NCBI GenBank assembly: GCA_004009845.1
Contig: RMBW01000034.1
Span: forward strand, 186,001-250,000
Direction of reading: 5' to 3'
DNA: 64,000 bases
Source of the DNA: Davidsoniella eucalypti
Lineage: Eukaryota > Ascomycota > Sordariomycetes > Microascales > Ceratocystidaceae
Shown piece after piece: positions 1 to 12,358 of this stretch (position 1 is its first letter; every line of letters starts with the position of its first letter). A program made the translations under genes and the position numbers. The notes under the pieces are model-generated. The model saw nothing but the letters and a program-made list of their open reading frames with translations, was not told where the DNA came from and searched no databases.

Positions 1-2477
1 GTGATGCTGGGCGAAAGCACAGATTCGCGAACTTCAGCAAGACAACACAGCAGGAAAAGAATACTGATACCGGGTGTCGATAGAAGAGATGCGATAGGGG
101 AAGGATGATTGGGTGATCGTGTTTCGGGTTTACATGTAGTTGATGCGGCCCAAAAAAAAAAAAACCTCGAGCGATGTATGGTAGATTTAACAGCGAGCAA
201 GCTGACGGCGTCGATCGGGTGGCTCAGCTACAAATGCAAAGTTTGCCGGAAGATAGAGAGGGCAGTGGTGACGATGTTGATTGTTTATGTTGTCGTCGTA
301 GCTCTCAAAGGTTGCAGTGGCGAGAAGAGCGCACAAAGGTGTGAAGAAGCGAATGGGTAGTTCTTGGCGGTTCAGAACCAGATATTTCGTCGGGAAGAAT
401 ATGTGCGATGAGATGTGTAGAAAGGGGTGCTGACAGAAGCCGGAAATCGACGATTGGAGTAACCGGGTGACAAGTAGAAGAATCGATGAGAACGGTGGTA
501 ATAGCGAGGGTGGTGTGTGTATGAATCACAATATAGGACGGCTAGGAAAGGCGAGACAAAGTGAATAGGAGCAGAAGAGATAGAGATGTCGATGGAGAAA
601 GAGTCTAATGAAATGTCGAAGAGGCCTAGAAGGAACGACGAATAGGAAAGAAAAAGAGCAAAAGACAAAAAGAAACGATAGACTATGAAAAGGTCTACAA
701 GAAGGCCAAGCGAGCACAAAGGCCGACTGATGATAGAGAAAGAACAGAAAATAAAATAAAATAAAATAAAAAGAATAGAATAGAAATCTCAATAAAAATT
801 AGAAGAGTACAAGAGGAAAATGAGAAGGAAAAAAGAAGACGAGTTGGTCAAGTTTGTGGCAACGAGTACTAATACAGACTGACAGGCGGGTTCAGGTGCA
901 GCAGTAGCGGCGGCGCCAGTTTAGCCAGCAAGGAAAAGAGGAAATTGCTACAAAGGGAATTCGTCAAAGAAGACGAGGAAGGTGCGTGATGCTGGCCAAA
1001 GCTAGAAGGGACCTGAGTTGCAGCTACTACGCTACTACCTGGTAAATAGATTTCGGTCGCTTAGGGAAGACAAGCTCTGAGTCCAGCCTGGCTGCAGATT
1101 GATAAATCTTTCTTTTTTTTCTTTTTTTTTCTTTTTTTTTCATTTTGATATGTTGTGCTTTCACGGACAAACATAATGCAACTTGCCAGCCTGTGGAAAA
1201 AAAAAAAAGACGAATGTAATACATGGCAAGAATTAGGGACAGTCACTGGAATTATCGGTATATCATGCTGTCTAACGAAGCCAAGTGGACGAATAAGGTA
1301 TACATGTTCTCTACGACGCTTCAAGCTCCGGTCGGTAATCCAGTATCATTACATCTACCGAAGCTACTCAGATCAAATGCCTTGCATACACCGTTCCCCT
1401 CCGATCGCAGAGAGATAGAGACGGGAAGAATAAGACAGCAGATAATAGGCAATCATCGACAACCCAAATGATGGGTGACGGGCCATTTGCTGTCTTGTGC
1501 CCGGCCCATCAATCCCCGAGCCAGCCCAGGAAGAAAAGCACACGCTGCCCTCTAAAGTACAGACGCATAGTAGTAAGACGAGTTGTCTTCTTTCCTGCTG
1601 CTCGACAAGGGCACTGCCAGATAAGCTAGGTCAAGCATATAGTATAGGGGGGGAGGTTACCGGGGAAAGGGCCACTATGCAGGCGTTGCTCTGAGAGAAG
1701 CCCGGCAGCCGACAGGGTTCTAGTTAGAAATACTTTTTTTATTTCTCTTTCCCTTCTTCCTTCCACTGATCGTCTTCCCATAGTCTGACAGCGACATGAC
1801 TATATATATGTCAATATAAAACAAAATAAGATAACAAACGCAGAGAGGGCGAGGAATGTGCAAATATCATGTATGAGTATGCAATACTTTGCCGCATACA
1901 TGGCTAGTGACATCACCACACACTAAAAAAATTAAAAATTAAATTAAAAATAAAAACCCAAAGAGCTATAGTTGTATGCGAGCCTACCAGGAATATTCTT
2001 CCTCGTCGACCTTGGCTGTCCAATCTGTCCAATGGTACGCAGACACGACCTCCGCAGTACCTGCAAGCTGCGCAATTTAAGCCCGTGTGGCATGGAGCTT
2101 TGCAGGTACTGGCTATGTACCCTGGGGATTCGAGGAACGGTGCCTTGTATTGGTACCTGCTTTCTTCCACGCTAGATGGAGCACCAACAGCAGTGGAGTG
2201 GGGGGAGGGGGGAATAAGATGGGGGAACGGCCAATTAGGTGGGCTAAGATGGACGGTTATTTTCGAGGTGGATCGGATTGGATTGATTTTGGATTCTGGA
2301 TTTTGGATGGGTGACAAGCAAATGCGTGGAATGTTCATAGAAACCCTGTAGAATTTGTCAAATGTCTTCTATAGGCCGTCTACCGTCTACTTGCTTAACC
2401 TAGTTCGGGATTCTACACTGCGTTTGTGTCTTATCAATTTGTGACAGATTTTGGAAAAATGGGGTACGGCGACCGAT

Positions 2478-2495
2478 AGGGTTAACAGAGGGTTA
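2478..2495 (+). promoter_or_regulatory. Paired AGGGTTA motif, direct repeat
   Basis: Two AGGGTTA heptamers lie in the same orientation at 2478-2484 and 2489-2495, 11 bp start to start. No gene is recognised nearby. This is one of five such pairs in the window; the motif resembles a telobox and the fungal TTAGGG telomere unit. Function is unknown. Confidence 0.4.
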
Positions 2496-5400
2496 CGCGA
2501 TGGTTCAATTGTATTTACACATTGGTTCTTGAATTCATATTCTTTGTCCATTTATCACAATATACAACAAAATATTGCATTCATCAAACCATCGAACTCT
2601 TAGTACCATATGTGACAAAACAAGAACACAGCTAAAAAAAATGTCGCACTACTTTCGTCGGCCCAGGTCACGACATACACTACAAGTTTTGGTTTAAGCC
2701 TAGTGCAGCAGATGCTACACACCACCAGCGTAGTGTTGTCCGTGATGCAGAGTGACAGAACAGGAAACAAGACAGCAAAGAAAGCTGTGAGCAGTGTGGT
2801 GCCCGCGGATCACGTGTGACATGGTTGAAATCGGAGAGAATTGTTCATCCCGAATGAATAAGCAAGCACATACATAGTTACATATACATGTATCTGTAGA
2901 TAGAAATGAAGGAAAAAAAAAAAGAATGTGCCATACCACTTGACAGGCGGCTTCATGGCCAATCAGAGTTGACATCACACAATGTCGGGTACTGCATGAC
3001 GACCCGCCCGCAAACCTGCGTCCAGATATTCCTTCCATGTTGTTTCGATCGTTGTTCGAGAAGAACATTCGCTTGCAGAAATCCAACCAGCCAACAAAGG
3101 AAGGAAGAAGGTACAGGAAAAGAAAAGACAAAAAAAAAAGAATAGGCAAAGAAATGTGTGTGATATTTTCTTCCGGGGTCGTTGTTTTAATTCGTTCATT
3201 GTAAATGATCCGACTACTTCAAGTTGGGTTCGGTCCTCCCTCATCCACCCCTCCATAATAAAACTTACATATGTGATGTGATTGACTGTATAGTCGTATG
3301 TACAGAATACTTTGTATTCTGTGGAATTTCTAGACTTGAAATCACTTCATTGGTTATTCTAGAGGCATTCTGCCTGCTTTCTAGATCGTTTCAGATGTGA
3401 AGAGATGTTGGAGAACCTGTTCTTCCGTTGGCTTTTCCTGATATCATTTTTTATTTCTACTCTGCTGTTATCTTGAGGCTAAAAAAAAGGATAAAAAAAA
3501 GAAAAGGGTTTTCTCTTTCTGCCACCTTGTCTTAAGGAAGTTCCTCGTCGTAATGTCAGCTTATACCAAAGCGGTCATGATGGATGTATCCCTAACTTGA
3601 CCTGCTTGGCACGTAGTAATTGGTCTGACGATCTCCGATCTGCTCTGTAATGCTTATTGTCCATGAATGAAATATGCACTTGTCCAAGCGAAATCCCTCT
3701 GGTTTTTTGTGTTATCCATTGGGCCAAGCCATGACCAAAGCTTTTTGTTGGTGCTGACCCTGAATAATTCTTGGATCCCAAAAATAGGTCGGTGGCTCTT
3801 ACTCGCTAGTGTGGCTTTTCACTCTTGTTGTCACCTCCGTATATTTTTTTTTTCACTTCGAGTTTTATGTGTCTGACAAATAGAGCCGTATTTCTTTTTC
3901 CTTTTTTTTTCTTTTCCCTTGACCTTCGGTACTGATAATCTAAGATCAAGAAAGTAGGATAGTTCATCACGTCACAGCTTTACTTGCGGGATGAGCAGGA
4001 ATGCGATAGTGAACGAAGCTCTAGCTGCCAGATGACGGTAAGTGTCCATTTTTCATTCTTTTCTTATTCTTTATTTTAGAAATCCTTCCCCGAGCGCCGT
4101 AGAAGGGGGGGACAAAGGCACGAGACTACATGTATGCTTGTTTGCCATCAAACCCATTTTTCAGTGTTGTCAAGCTCTTCTCGAATGGGGCAATTAGCAG
4201 CTTCTTTTCCATCAGGAACCAGCAGGGCGATTTATTGGCCACCGCTAAAAACCAAAATCGACCTGGTGACTGTGTATTCCATTCCTAAAACATGCAGTTT
4301 TACAGTGTTTGATGGTCTTTTTTGGAAGCACGCGGATATGTTCTAGTTCCCTTCGATTGAAACAAGTGCTCCCTTTTTTTTTCATTTCTTTTTTCTTTTT
4401 TTTATGTAACCATGAAGGCGTGATGCTTATTTTGTGCTTTCTGAAGAAACCCTTAGCGTTGATATAAACCCTGAGATGATGAAAACAGGCTTCACAAAAA
4501 GTGGAGAGCGAGGTTTCCAATTCAGCCGCACGAGCGTCAAATTAGCGTCGAGACTAAAGCCGAAATAGGCAGGCTTTTTGCTCTTCCTAAATCGAATCTG
4601 AGAGCCTGGCGATGGTGGTGATGGTTTAATTCGCAGAAGGTTTGAGTTTGATTCTGTTGGTTTTGTGATGGGGTAGGAAAAACAGGCGATTGAGGCTCCT
4701 GGGATTCTAACATGGACAAGAAAGTAGGAAAATAAAGTCATTATGTGTCTTGCCAAGCTCAGCAAAGGGCAGCCAATTAATTTGACCGAGGCTTTGGATC
4801 AGCTGTGTGAACGAAGAACCTAAAACCCAATGGTCAAAGAGTCTCGGGGGAACAAGTAGGTTAATGGCCCATGACTTGCATCGACGTTCTGCCTGCCGCG
4901 AACTGTTGGCTCTGCGTCCGACTTGGTGGCTCGCATAGAGCTTTCTGTACTATATACACATGATCGTACTATACAACTACATGTCTGCACAAGAATGTCT
5001 ATACTGCTAAATACCTCAATAGTTCGCTTTGAGGGAGAGAGGGAGGCTGTGTCTTACACTTCAGCTTGCTTGGCCCTGTATAAAATAAGAGGTGTATTTT
5101 ATACATGACTACTTAAAAAAGACCTGAATATGAAAAAAATGCAACGAGGGTACGGGAAATGGCGTGCGTTTCTCTTACTTTCTCGATGGTAGAAAAAGAG
5201 GGAACGAAATCTTCTATTATGTTTCTAGCGAACCAGCGTTTGCTTTGGAAATAGAAGAACGAGAGCAACCACGGTAAATATGTACCATCAAGGAAAGCTC
5301 ATCCCCCCATGACATGGAAGAGGCTTTCTCTCTATGGCTTGCTGTTCCGCTTCCGACTCGGGGATCACCGCCAGCCAGTCAGCCAGTCAGCCTCCATGTG

Positions 5401-7783
5401 CTTGATATACATGTATACGTAGAGAACCATACGATATCAGGTTTTTATTTGTATTACATATCCTGGACCGGAATCTTTGATAATTGAGATTGACCTGTGG
5501 CTTTCTGCATGGCAGTTCAATCTTCTATGAGAAAAAACAAAAGCCAATGACAAGGCCGGTCACTGTTTAGAAACGGCTGACTCACAATACAAAAAAAAGA
5601 AAGTATTGAAAAGTAAAAAAAAGTTCCTACAAAACCCAGACAGGACTTTGACAAAAAAAAAAGGGGGGAAAAAGACACCATAAAATACGGTTCCAAAGAT
5701 CACCAAAGTCAGAGAGAGAAATATGGATGAGAAAAAAAATACCCAAGAATTACCTATCGCGTTGGCCGTTTTACACGTGGCAGCGCTCATACTGTTTCTT
5801 TATTCTTATTCCTCCTCTTTATTCTTTGTCCCCTCTCTCTCTCTCTCTCTCTTTCGCCATAGCCGACTGTCCATTCGATTTAACCCGTTGACCCTTTTGA
5901 CTACTACTCTATAATCCAAACACATAAACCTAATTAATCTTGATAGCAACAATACTACGTTCTCGGGACCGGCTTTATTTTTTATTTTTTATTATTTTCA
6001 TACTTGTTATTTTTTATACTTAAGTTGTTGAACCTCGTTCTCCCTTGCTGTTTCTTTCCATCTTTAGAGGGTCATTCTGTGCTTTGCTTGCAGCAAAATA
6101 TGATAACTTAAAACTCTACTGTCTAGGTGCCAAAAAAAACCCAACAATTGTTAAAGAGAAGAGAAGATGAAGATGAAGAACGAGAAATTGTCTTGTCTGC
6201 CCTAAACAAGCCAAGTTTCCATTTTGGGAACACGACCTTGTAGTCATGTATTGATAGGAAATCCAGGTTCAGCTTCCTTCTATCTCTGTGATTTTCAGCT
6301 TACTATTCAAGACCATGGGAAGATAATAAATAATCATAAGAAGATATGTACGTATGTATATATTGGTTCCTTTACAGCTTCGCTTACATCTTATAGCGAG
6401 TTGATATAGCTAGATAGAGAGATCACAGTGGTCAATGTATAAATATCGAGACGTCACATAATAATCATGGCACAGTGGTGGCCCGGGCGCTTGTGTAGTT
6501 CTTGGTGGCTCGACATACATATCTGTAATGTATTTACTATTCCCCGACATTCGAAGTAAGTAGTGGTATTAGTGCAGTCCATAGAGGGGAAAGCCTAGCC
6601 CGGCATTCTGCAGCGAGCGTCTAGATCCGGTCGAAACAAGCGAGCGTTGTCTTTACCCATCTGAGTTGTAGAGACTAGGATTTGTGGTAGTATTCAGCAT
6701 CTATTGTTCTGTTCTTTGTCCTTTTTGCTCTTCTTCTGATATGTCCTAATACTACTACTACAAAAAAAGGTCAAAGCTGATACCGATGAGAGCGTAGCAA
6801 TTTTGCCCTGACTGGCCTTTGTAGTAACTATAAACTAGGGCTGCTAGAAGACCAGACGAGAAGGGACAAACCACAAAGGTAAGAAAAAGAAGAAGAACAA
6901 AGAGGAAGTCAGTTGTCCGACTGTCGGCGTATTCTGTCACTCGTGGAGAGGAATCCACAGAATCCTATATCCATCTGTTCAACTCATCAGAGCTTCCTTT
7001 TGCCTTTCCTTCCCGGGGTGATACACCGATATATTGTATGTTCCTATGCAATGTACATACTATACATGTACAGATCGATGGGCTTGGATGAAGAAAAAAA
7101 AACCGCTCAGGCCGACCGTTTCCGAAACAGAAAGATAACGGGGAAAAAAAAAAGAATATATCGTGTTCCAAGTTAAAAGTGACCCGTCTCAGATCCGTCC
7201 GACATGTTAGAATGAATGTGTGTGTGGGTGGACCAATTTTTTATTCTTACATATGCAACTACTATATTCTATCAGGGAAAATCAAGGCAGATATCACGTG
7301 TCTTTGGTTTCTGAAAGAAGACTATGGATATATGCTTCCTTTTTCTTCCATTCTATCTGTAGCATAGAGATGCTATAACTCTCGGTCCTAAACATATCCA
7401 ATACACAATAGAGAGGTCGGTTGTCTCTCGGGACGCAAAAAAAAAAAGGCTATCTTGTCTATCCTAGAGCTCAGGTCTTAAGTCAAGGTCTTGGGTCATA
7501 CATATGTCTCTTGGCCCTTCGCCTGTGCTGCTTTGTGGCTGCATGCAAGCGTCAAATTTCCGGGCATGTTCCTGCTCCCTTCCGAGCCGCCGGGGAAGCG
7601 ATTGTAACCCGTAACAGGCTGTTCGTGTGAAGTTATACATAGTAAACTGTGTATATGGGCGGTCGTTTTATGCTGTTGTGCTTTACAAAAAAGGAATAGG
7701 GCAATTTTATGGGTGCTTGGCAAGTTGAGGTGAAGGAAATACCCCAGCACATATTGATTAGTTGTAGTACTTTTGGTCAAGGG

Positions 7784-8190
7784 TTTATTTTATTTTATTT
7801 ATTTCTTCAAGGTGGAAATGGAGCTTTAATAGCTAAGATACATAGCCCTGAACTAATACTGGATAACTTCTCAACAGTGACAGGCGACTGAGATACAGAG
7901 CATTTGTTGTGGTTTCGTTATATGCTATTCCTTCGCATTTCAACTTATAATCCTTACCGGGAACCTGTCTCAAAACCTCCGAGCATATTGTAGCTCCTTG
8001 TATTATAAACCCTCTGAGAACAGTATGGTTACTACCTGGCATCTACCTTCGGCAGAACTTCGTGAGTGGACCCTCAGACGCACTACCGTAAGCATCGGGC
8101 GGACTTTAGTAGTAGTTTTGCCCCAGCTGGATTTGAACCAACTACTTCATGCGAGGTCGGCCAGGCGTATAATCACTACGCCATGGGGAC
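7784..8190 (-). repeat. Candidate tRNA-derived SINE
   Basis: Read on the minus strand, the element starts with a 72-nt tRNA-like head (8190-8119), continues with about 290 bp of unrecognised body, and ends in AGCTCCATTTCCACCTT (7825-7809) followed by an A-rich tail of TAAAA/TAAA units (about 7808-7784). A head with Pol III promoter boxes, a unique body and an A-rich tail is the usual SINE order. The 17-bp terminal motif recurs exactly at 54967-54983, also followed by an AT-rich tail on the minus strand. I could not find target-site duplications. A chance arrangement is possible. Confidence 0.4.
8119..8190 (-). other. tRNA-like sequence with A and B boxes
   Basis: On the minus strand an A box (TGGCGTAGTG, 8183-8174) and a perfect B box (GGTTCAAATCC, 8139-8129) are spaced as in a tRNA. 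A D-stem of four pairs (GCGT/ACGC) and a T-arm with a 7-nt TTCAAAT loop can be drawn, and 5 of 7 acceptor positions pair. The anticodon stem is broken and the loop lacks U33, so I read it as a degenerate tRNA or SINE head rather than a working tRNA. It abuts a CAA/TGT repeat at 8192-8210. Confidence 0.45.
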
Positions 8191-11100
8191 CTGTTGTTGT
8201 TGTTGTTGTTATATTTATCCTCTTCCTAAACTACAATGAATGGATTTTCGAGTCCGGTCCAACAAGTCTCGATTTTTCTAGACCCGGTATATATTATATA
8301 TTGTCCGTATCCCGTCCGGGTCCGGCCATACCTTCCCGGGTCTCCATAGGACGCCTTCATGGATACCCCCTGTAACTTCACCTCAAACCATTCCCACATC
8401 AACCAAGCCCTAAGTGGGGCTACTATCCACGTAGTCAGGTGACCGCACCATCCGACGCGCCTCCAAGAGGCTGGTAGGTGATTGAGTGTCGAGAGAAAGG
8501 AAAATTGGCGCCGTAGAGTCGGCCGCGCCACGGGTTGGGCTTCCGGAACCTTCAAAACGAGGTTGCCCGCCGAGTATGAGTGTGTCTCCCTGAGATTTGT
8601 AGTGTGCAACGACTCGGGAGATGGCGAAAGAGTGTGGTGAAAAAGGGGGCGATTGGTGGTGAGAACATCCCTCGAGAGGGAAAAACGTCGGGTTCAAGGC
8701 CTCATAACTCGACGGGACTTGGGTCAAGGGTCACATATAGATACATATAAACTCTGACGATTTGGATTATTTGTGAGCTTGCTTGTGATATATCATTAAC
8801 TTCCTCATATTCTTCATACTGAATTGTCCGTCACAGCTAGCCACTAACTAGCAGATTCGTAGCCCCGGCATTCTGGGGTCGAGATATAGGGTAGCCAGTA
8901 GTATATTCACATACAATACTAGATGTATGTTAAGAGCATGGAAAGGGCCGCTGAGGCTGAGCTTGGCCGTTGTAGCATCTTGATCCATCCAATCTTAATA
9001 CCCAGGTAAAGATAAAGAGAGCAAAAAGAGAAAAGGGAACACAATAAAAAGAAGATCGCTCGTTAGATAGTCGCTACGGTAAAACGTCGGAGCTCCCGAT
9101 CGACAAATGGCGCTTCCATAGGGGACTTCTTGACTTTCATGAATGCTGTCCAACGAGGCCAAGCGATGATGTAGAACACCGAGAAGAAGCCGTAGAGAAA
9201 GAAGATGGCAAGCGAGGACACCAGAAAAAAAAAGAAAGAGAGCTAGCTAGTCAGCAAACTGCACTAAGATCGCCTGTCCTGTTCTCCCGCAACCGATTCG
9301 GAAGATCCTGGAGAACAATAAACCACAATCGTCACGCTTCTGCTACGCTTCCCTCTGTTCAAATACAGTAGCCTAGTTAGCGTCAAGAGTGCTGTGAGAG
9401 AAGCGAGAAACGACTAAAAGCTGGCCAAGAAGCACAGCGTCGATCTGATGCCCGTTCAGTGCTTCTGGCCGACCCAACCGCAGCCTTTTTTTCTTCTCTT
9501 TTTTTGTCTAGACATTGGCCTTCTTCTTTTTTTCTCCACAGCTAGTCTTGTTTGTTCCTGTCAAAAGCCACATCGACTTTGTCTAGCAAGTCCGCTCCAG
9601 TTCGTTCTCAGTTAGGCACGCATTGGGGAGATTGCACGGGACGATCGTTTCCCTTACCATGCGTATTCTCTGTGCCGTCTTGTAATGTTGCTAGTTTGCT
9701 TTACTATGTATCGTATTCTACGTATTTCTTGAGAAGCAGCACTCAATCCTTTCGACTGGCTCCCTTCCGTGCGTCTTCTGCTCCGATTCCTGACAATGTG
9801 CAGCTTTACTAGCTGCATATTTAGGTGATACTGTGCTTCCATGGTCTTCTATCTGTGATATGAGGTACGTGAAGAACTAGTATATGCAGCCGAAAGAAGA
9901 ACAAGAAACCATGGCTTCCTCCTCTCGTCCCTTACGCACTTTGCAGCAGAAGAACCAAAAAAGTCCAAGCGGCGCTATGATGACGGAAGCCAGGTAGAAC
10001 AGGCATAGTAAGAAGCGAAGGGCCGTTCTCTTGGTATCTTTTATTTATATATATACCTTTATTGCGGAAGATGTGTGCCTCCCTGTATATCATGCGTCTT
10101 TGTTTGTCCCCTCTGCTTGCCATGTAGATTCTAGATACAGAGAGCCCAACTGCAACGCTACACGGAACAACAAGAGAGGGTGCAGAAATGGTCACCTATA
10201 GAGTTGCCATGTATGTACGTGTATCTGGGCCTATAGCTGCAGCTTATCTGCATGCATGCGTGCAGATATGCTTGCCATGACGATACTAAGGCGTCTATTG
10301 TTACCTTGGCCACTTACACGTATCGGTTTATTTTATTCCATTGTGCCCGACGCTTGCATAAAGAAGGGCAAGAACCAGTCTGTGAGCAGAGTAGAACATC
10401 GCTAATAGTATGGCACCTATATGATATAATGCAATATGCAGCAGCATTAGCAGCCGCCATTTATATGTGTACAGCTGCAGCTACAACTACCACCATAGAC
10501 GCCATCGGCCAAGTCGATTCCAGTGGCGCGGCCGTGCTTTTTGCTGCGTCCTGTGATTTGGCCTTTTTATTCCCTGAATGCCGTTAAATACAGATGTACT
10601 GCATATTTCTAGATAGCATTATCGCATATCTGGGGCTACTAATGGAGATTGAACTGACAGGATGTCTCTCTTCTGGCCTGATGTGATAAACTACACAATA
10701 GCCCGAGTACTTTTCGCTGGTCTTATCAAGTCCACGAAGCCTGGGCTTGAAATTGGCCAATAGCATACATCCATAGCCGCTCTTTCTCGATATGTCAGTT
10801 CTAAATGAATCATATATTCGGATCGGATGCATTCTGATTTCCAAAGGCCAAGCTGGTCCGGCCGTCTGCATACGGAAATATCATTTTACACATACATATA
10901 TCAAATACCGTAATTCTTTTGTCTCAAAACCCAGGGCAAAAGTACGGGCCGTGACTCAGAATGAAAAGAAGAAAAAATACCAAATAGCGAGGAAAATATG
11001 ATATACTTGTGTCGCTACGTTAGACGAAATAGTGGCGTCATTCCAGACACCATTTTTGACGTTATCGTGATTTCATAACCCAATCTTGGTGCCAACCGAG

Positions 11101-12358
11101 CAAACCCTAAAGATGCAAAACCCAGTACCGAGCTGTTGGTAAGAGCAACCTCGCTTTCAGATACTTAAACATGGAACATCGAGCCCGGAGAATGCACGTT
11201 ACCTTCTGTCATGTCAGAGCAAGCAAACTGTCTCTCGGAATCGTGATATTCCTCGTTCTCTAGGGATCAGACACTAGTACTGGCATGTACCGATGGATGG
11301 CAAAGTAACGATACCATAGTCCTTATCGGCAAGCGACAAAGGCAACAGGAACTACCATCTACAAACTAGCCATCCATCCCTTGCAGATCGATTTGGCGAG
11401 CATCGAGTGCCAGCTTGCATTGGAACTGAAGCACCAAACTTTGGCTTTATATACAACGTGTGTTGTCAATCCCACAAGGGATACAGAGCCCGGCTCTTTG
11501 CTTTGCATCTAAGTAGGGGAAGATTGTCTCTAGTTCAGGCTCGAGACGAAGAAGAATTCAAACTTGGTGCTATATGTAAACACGTGGATTACGAGCAACT
11601 TCACATTCCACAGATGCATATATGTAATTGAAAAACAGTGTTATGGGATAGACAAGGGTAACGCCATATCGTGACTGGTAGGTTACAATGGAACATGCCA
11701 GCCATTAAAGACTAACAGGAGAAACAAGCGTAAACTTTACTAGCTTTGCCTTCTCTTGTGCAAATATAGTCTTGGAAGGGGGAGAGGAAGGGACGGTGTA
11801 ATCTTGTGCTTGTCTTGATCTCGACATTAGCACTTATCTTGCATGGTGACTTGACTTTAAGAGCCTGCCAGAAGAACAAACGAAGACTGGGGAACAGTCG
11901 ATAGAAGCTCGGTTTATTTTTATTGCAACGTTTCCCCGAGACAAAGAAGGAAAGCAAGAAATACATGATGGACCATTGGGTCGAGTGCGTAAATTCTTGG
12001 TATACTTGGCAGGACTCCTACATGTTGTACTTGTTTTCCTGGTCTTCTGTCTAGATGGAAACGACTAGAAGACAGCGGCACAAACTAGGGCAAAAGACAC
12101 CATGTGTTCTTCTACCTATCCACAGACTTGAAGGTATTGGTGGATCAAGCATTTGCGTCGAAAAAGGCGATGGATTATCTGTCAAGGCGTTTGTCCGTAA
12201 GCCCCCTCAAGGGCAAACCGCAAGTATGGATGTGTATTGGATGTTAGAATACTGGGACATGTTGTTATCTATTATCCGCTTTATCTTGTACTAGTACCTT
12301 CTAGTCGAATAGAAAGGCCTTAAATAGTATACGTTTAATCATGTTATATGTCCATGTT

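Larger units (their letters stand above)
1..12358. other. 12.3-kb stretch without a supportable gene
   Basis: No reading frame here has recognisable protein motifs, and I could not chain short frames into a convincing spliced gene. The DNA is AT-rich with many A/T homopolymers, a CT dinucleotide run near 5828-5850 and a TGT trinucleotide run at 8192-8210. Roughly 300-1000 is strongly purine-rich on the + strand, which is what the pyrimidine-rich leader of a minus-strand gene lying beyond the left edge would look like; that is inference. A SINE-like element (7784-8190) and a paired AGGGTTA site (2478-2495) are listed separately. A stretch at about 8400-8720 looks more GC-rich than its surroundings and may be an old insertion, but I do not recognise it. 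Confidence 0.5.

Noticed and set aside
1913..2338. 141-codon minus-strand frame
   Set aside because: Composition and lack of motifs look like chance, and a comparable frame exists on the opposite strand.
8226..8727. Overlapping frames of 105-127 codons
   Set aside because: No recognisable domain and frames on both strands overlap. This is probably decayed repeat DNA next to the SINE-like element.
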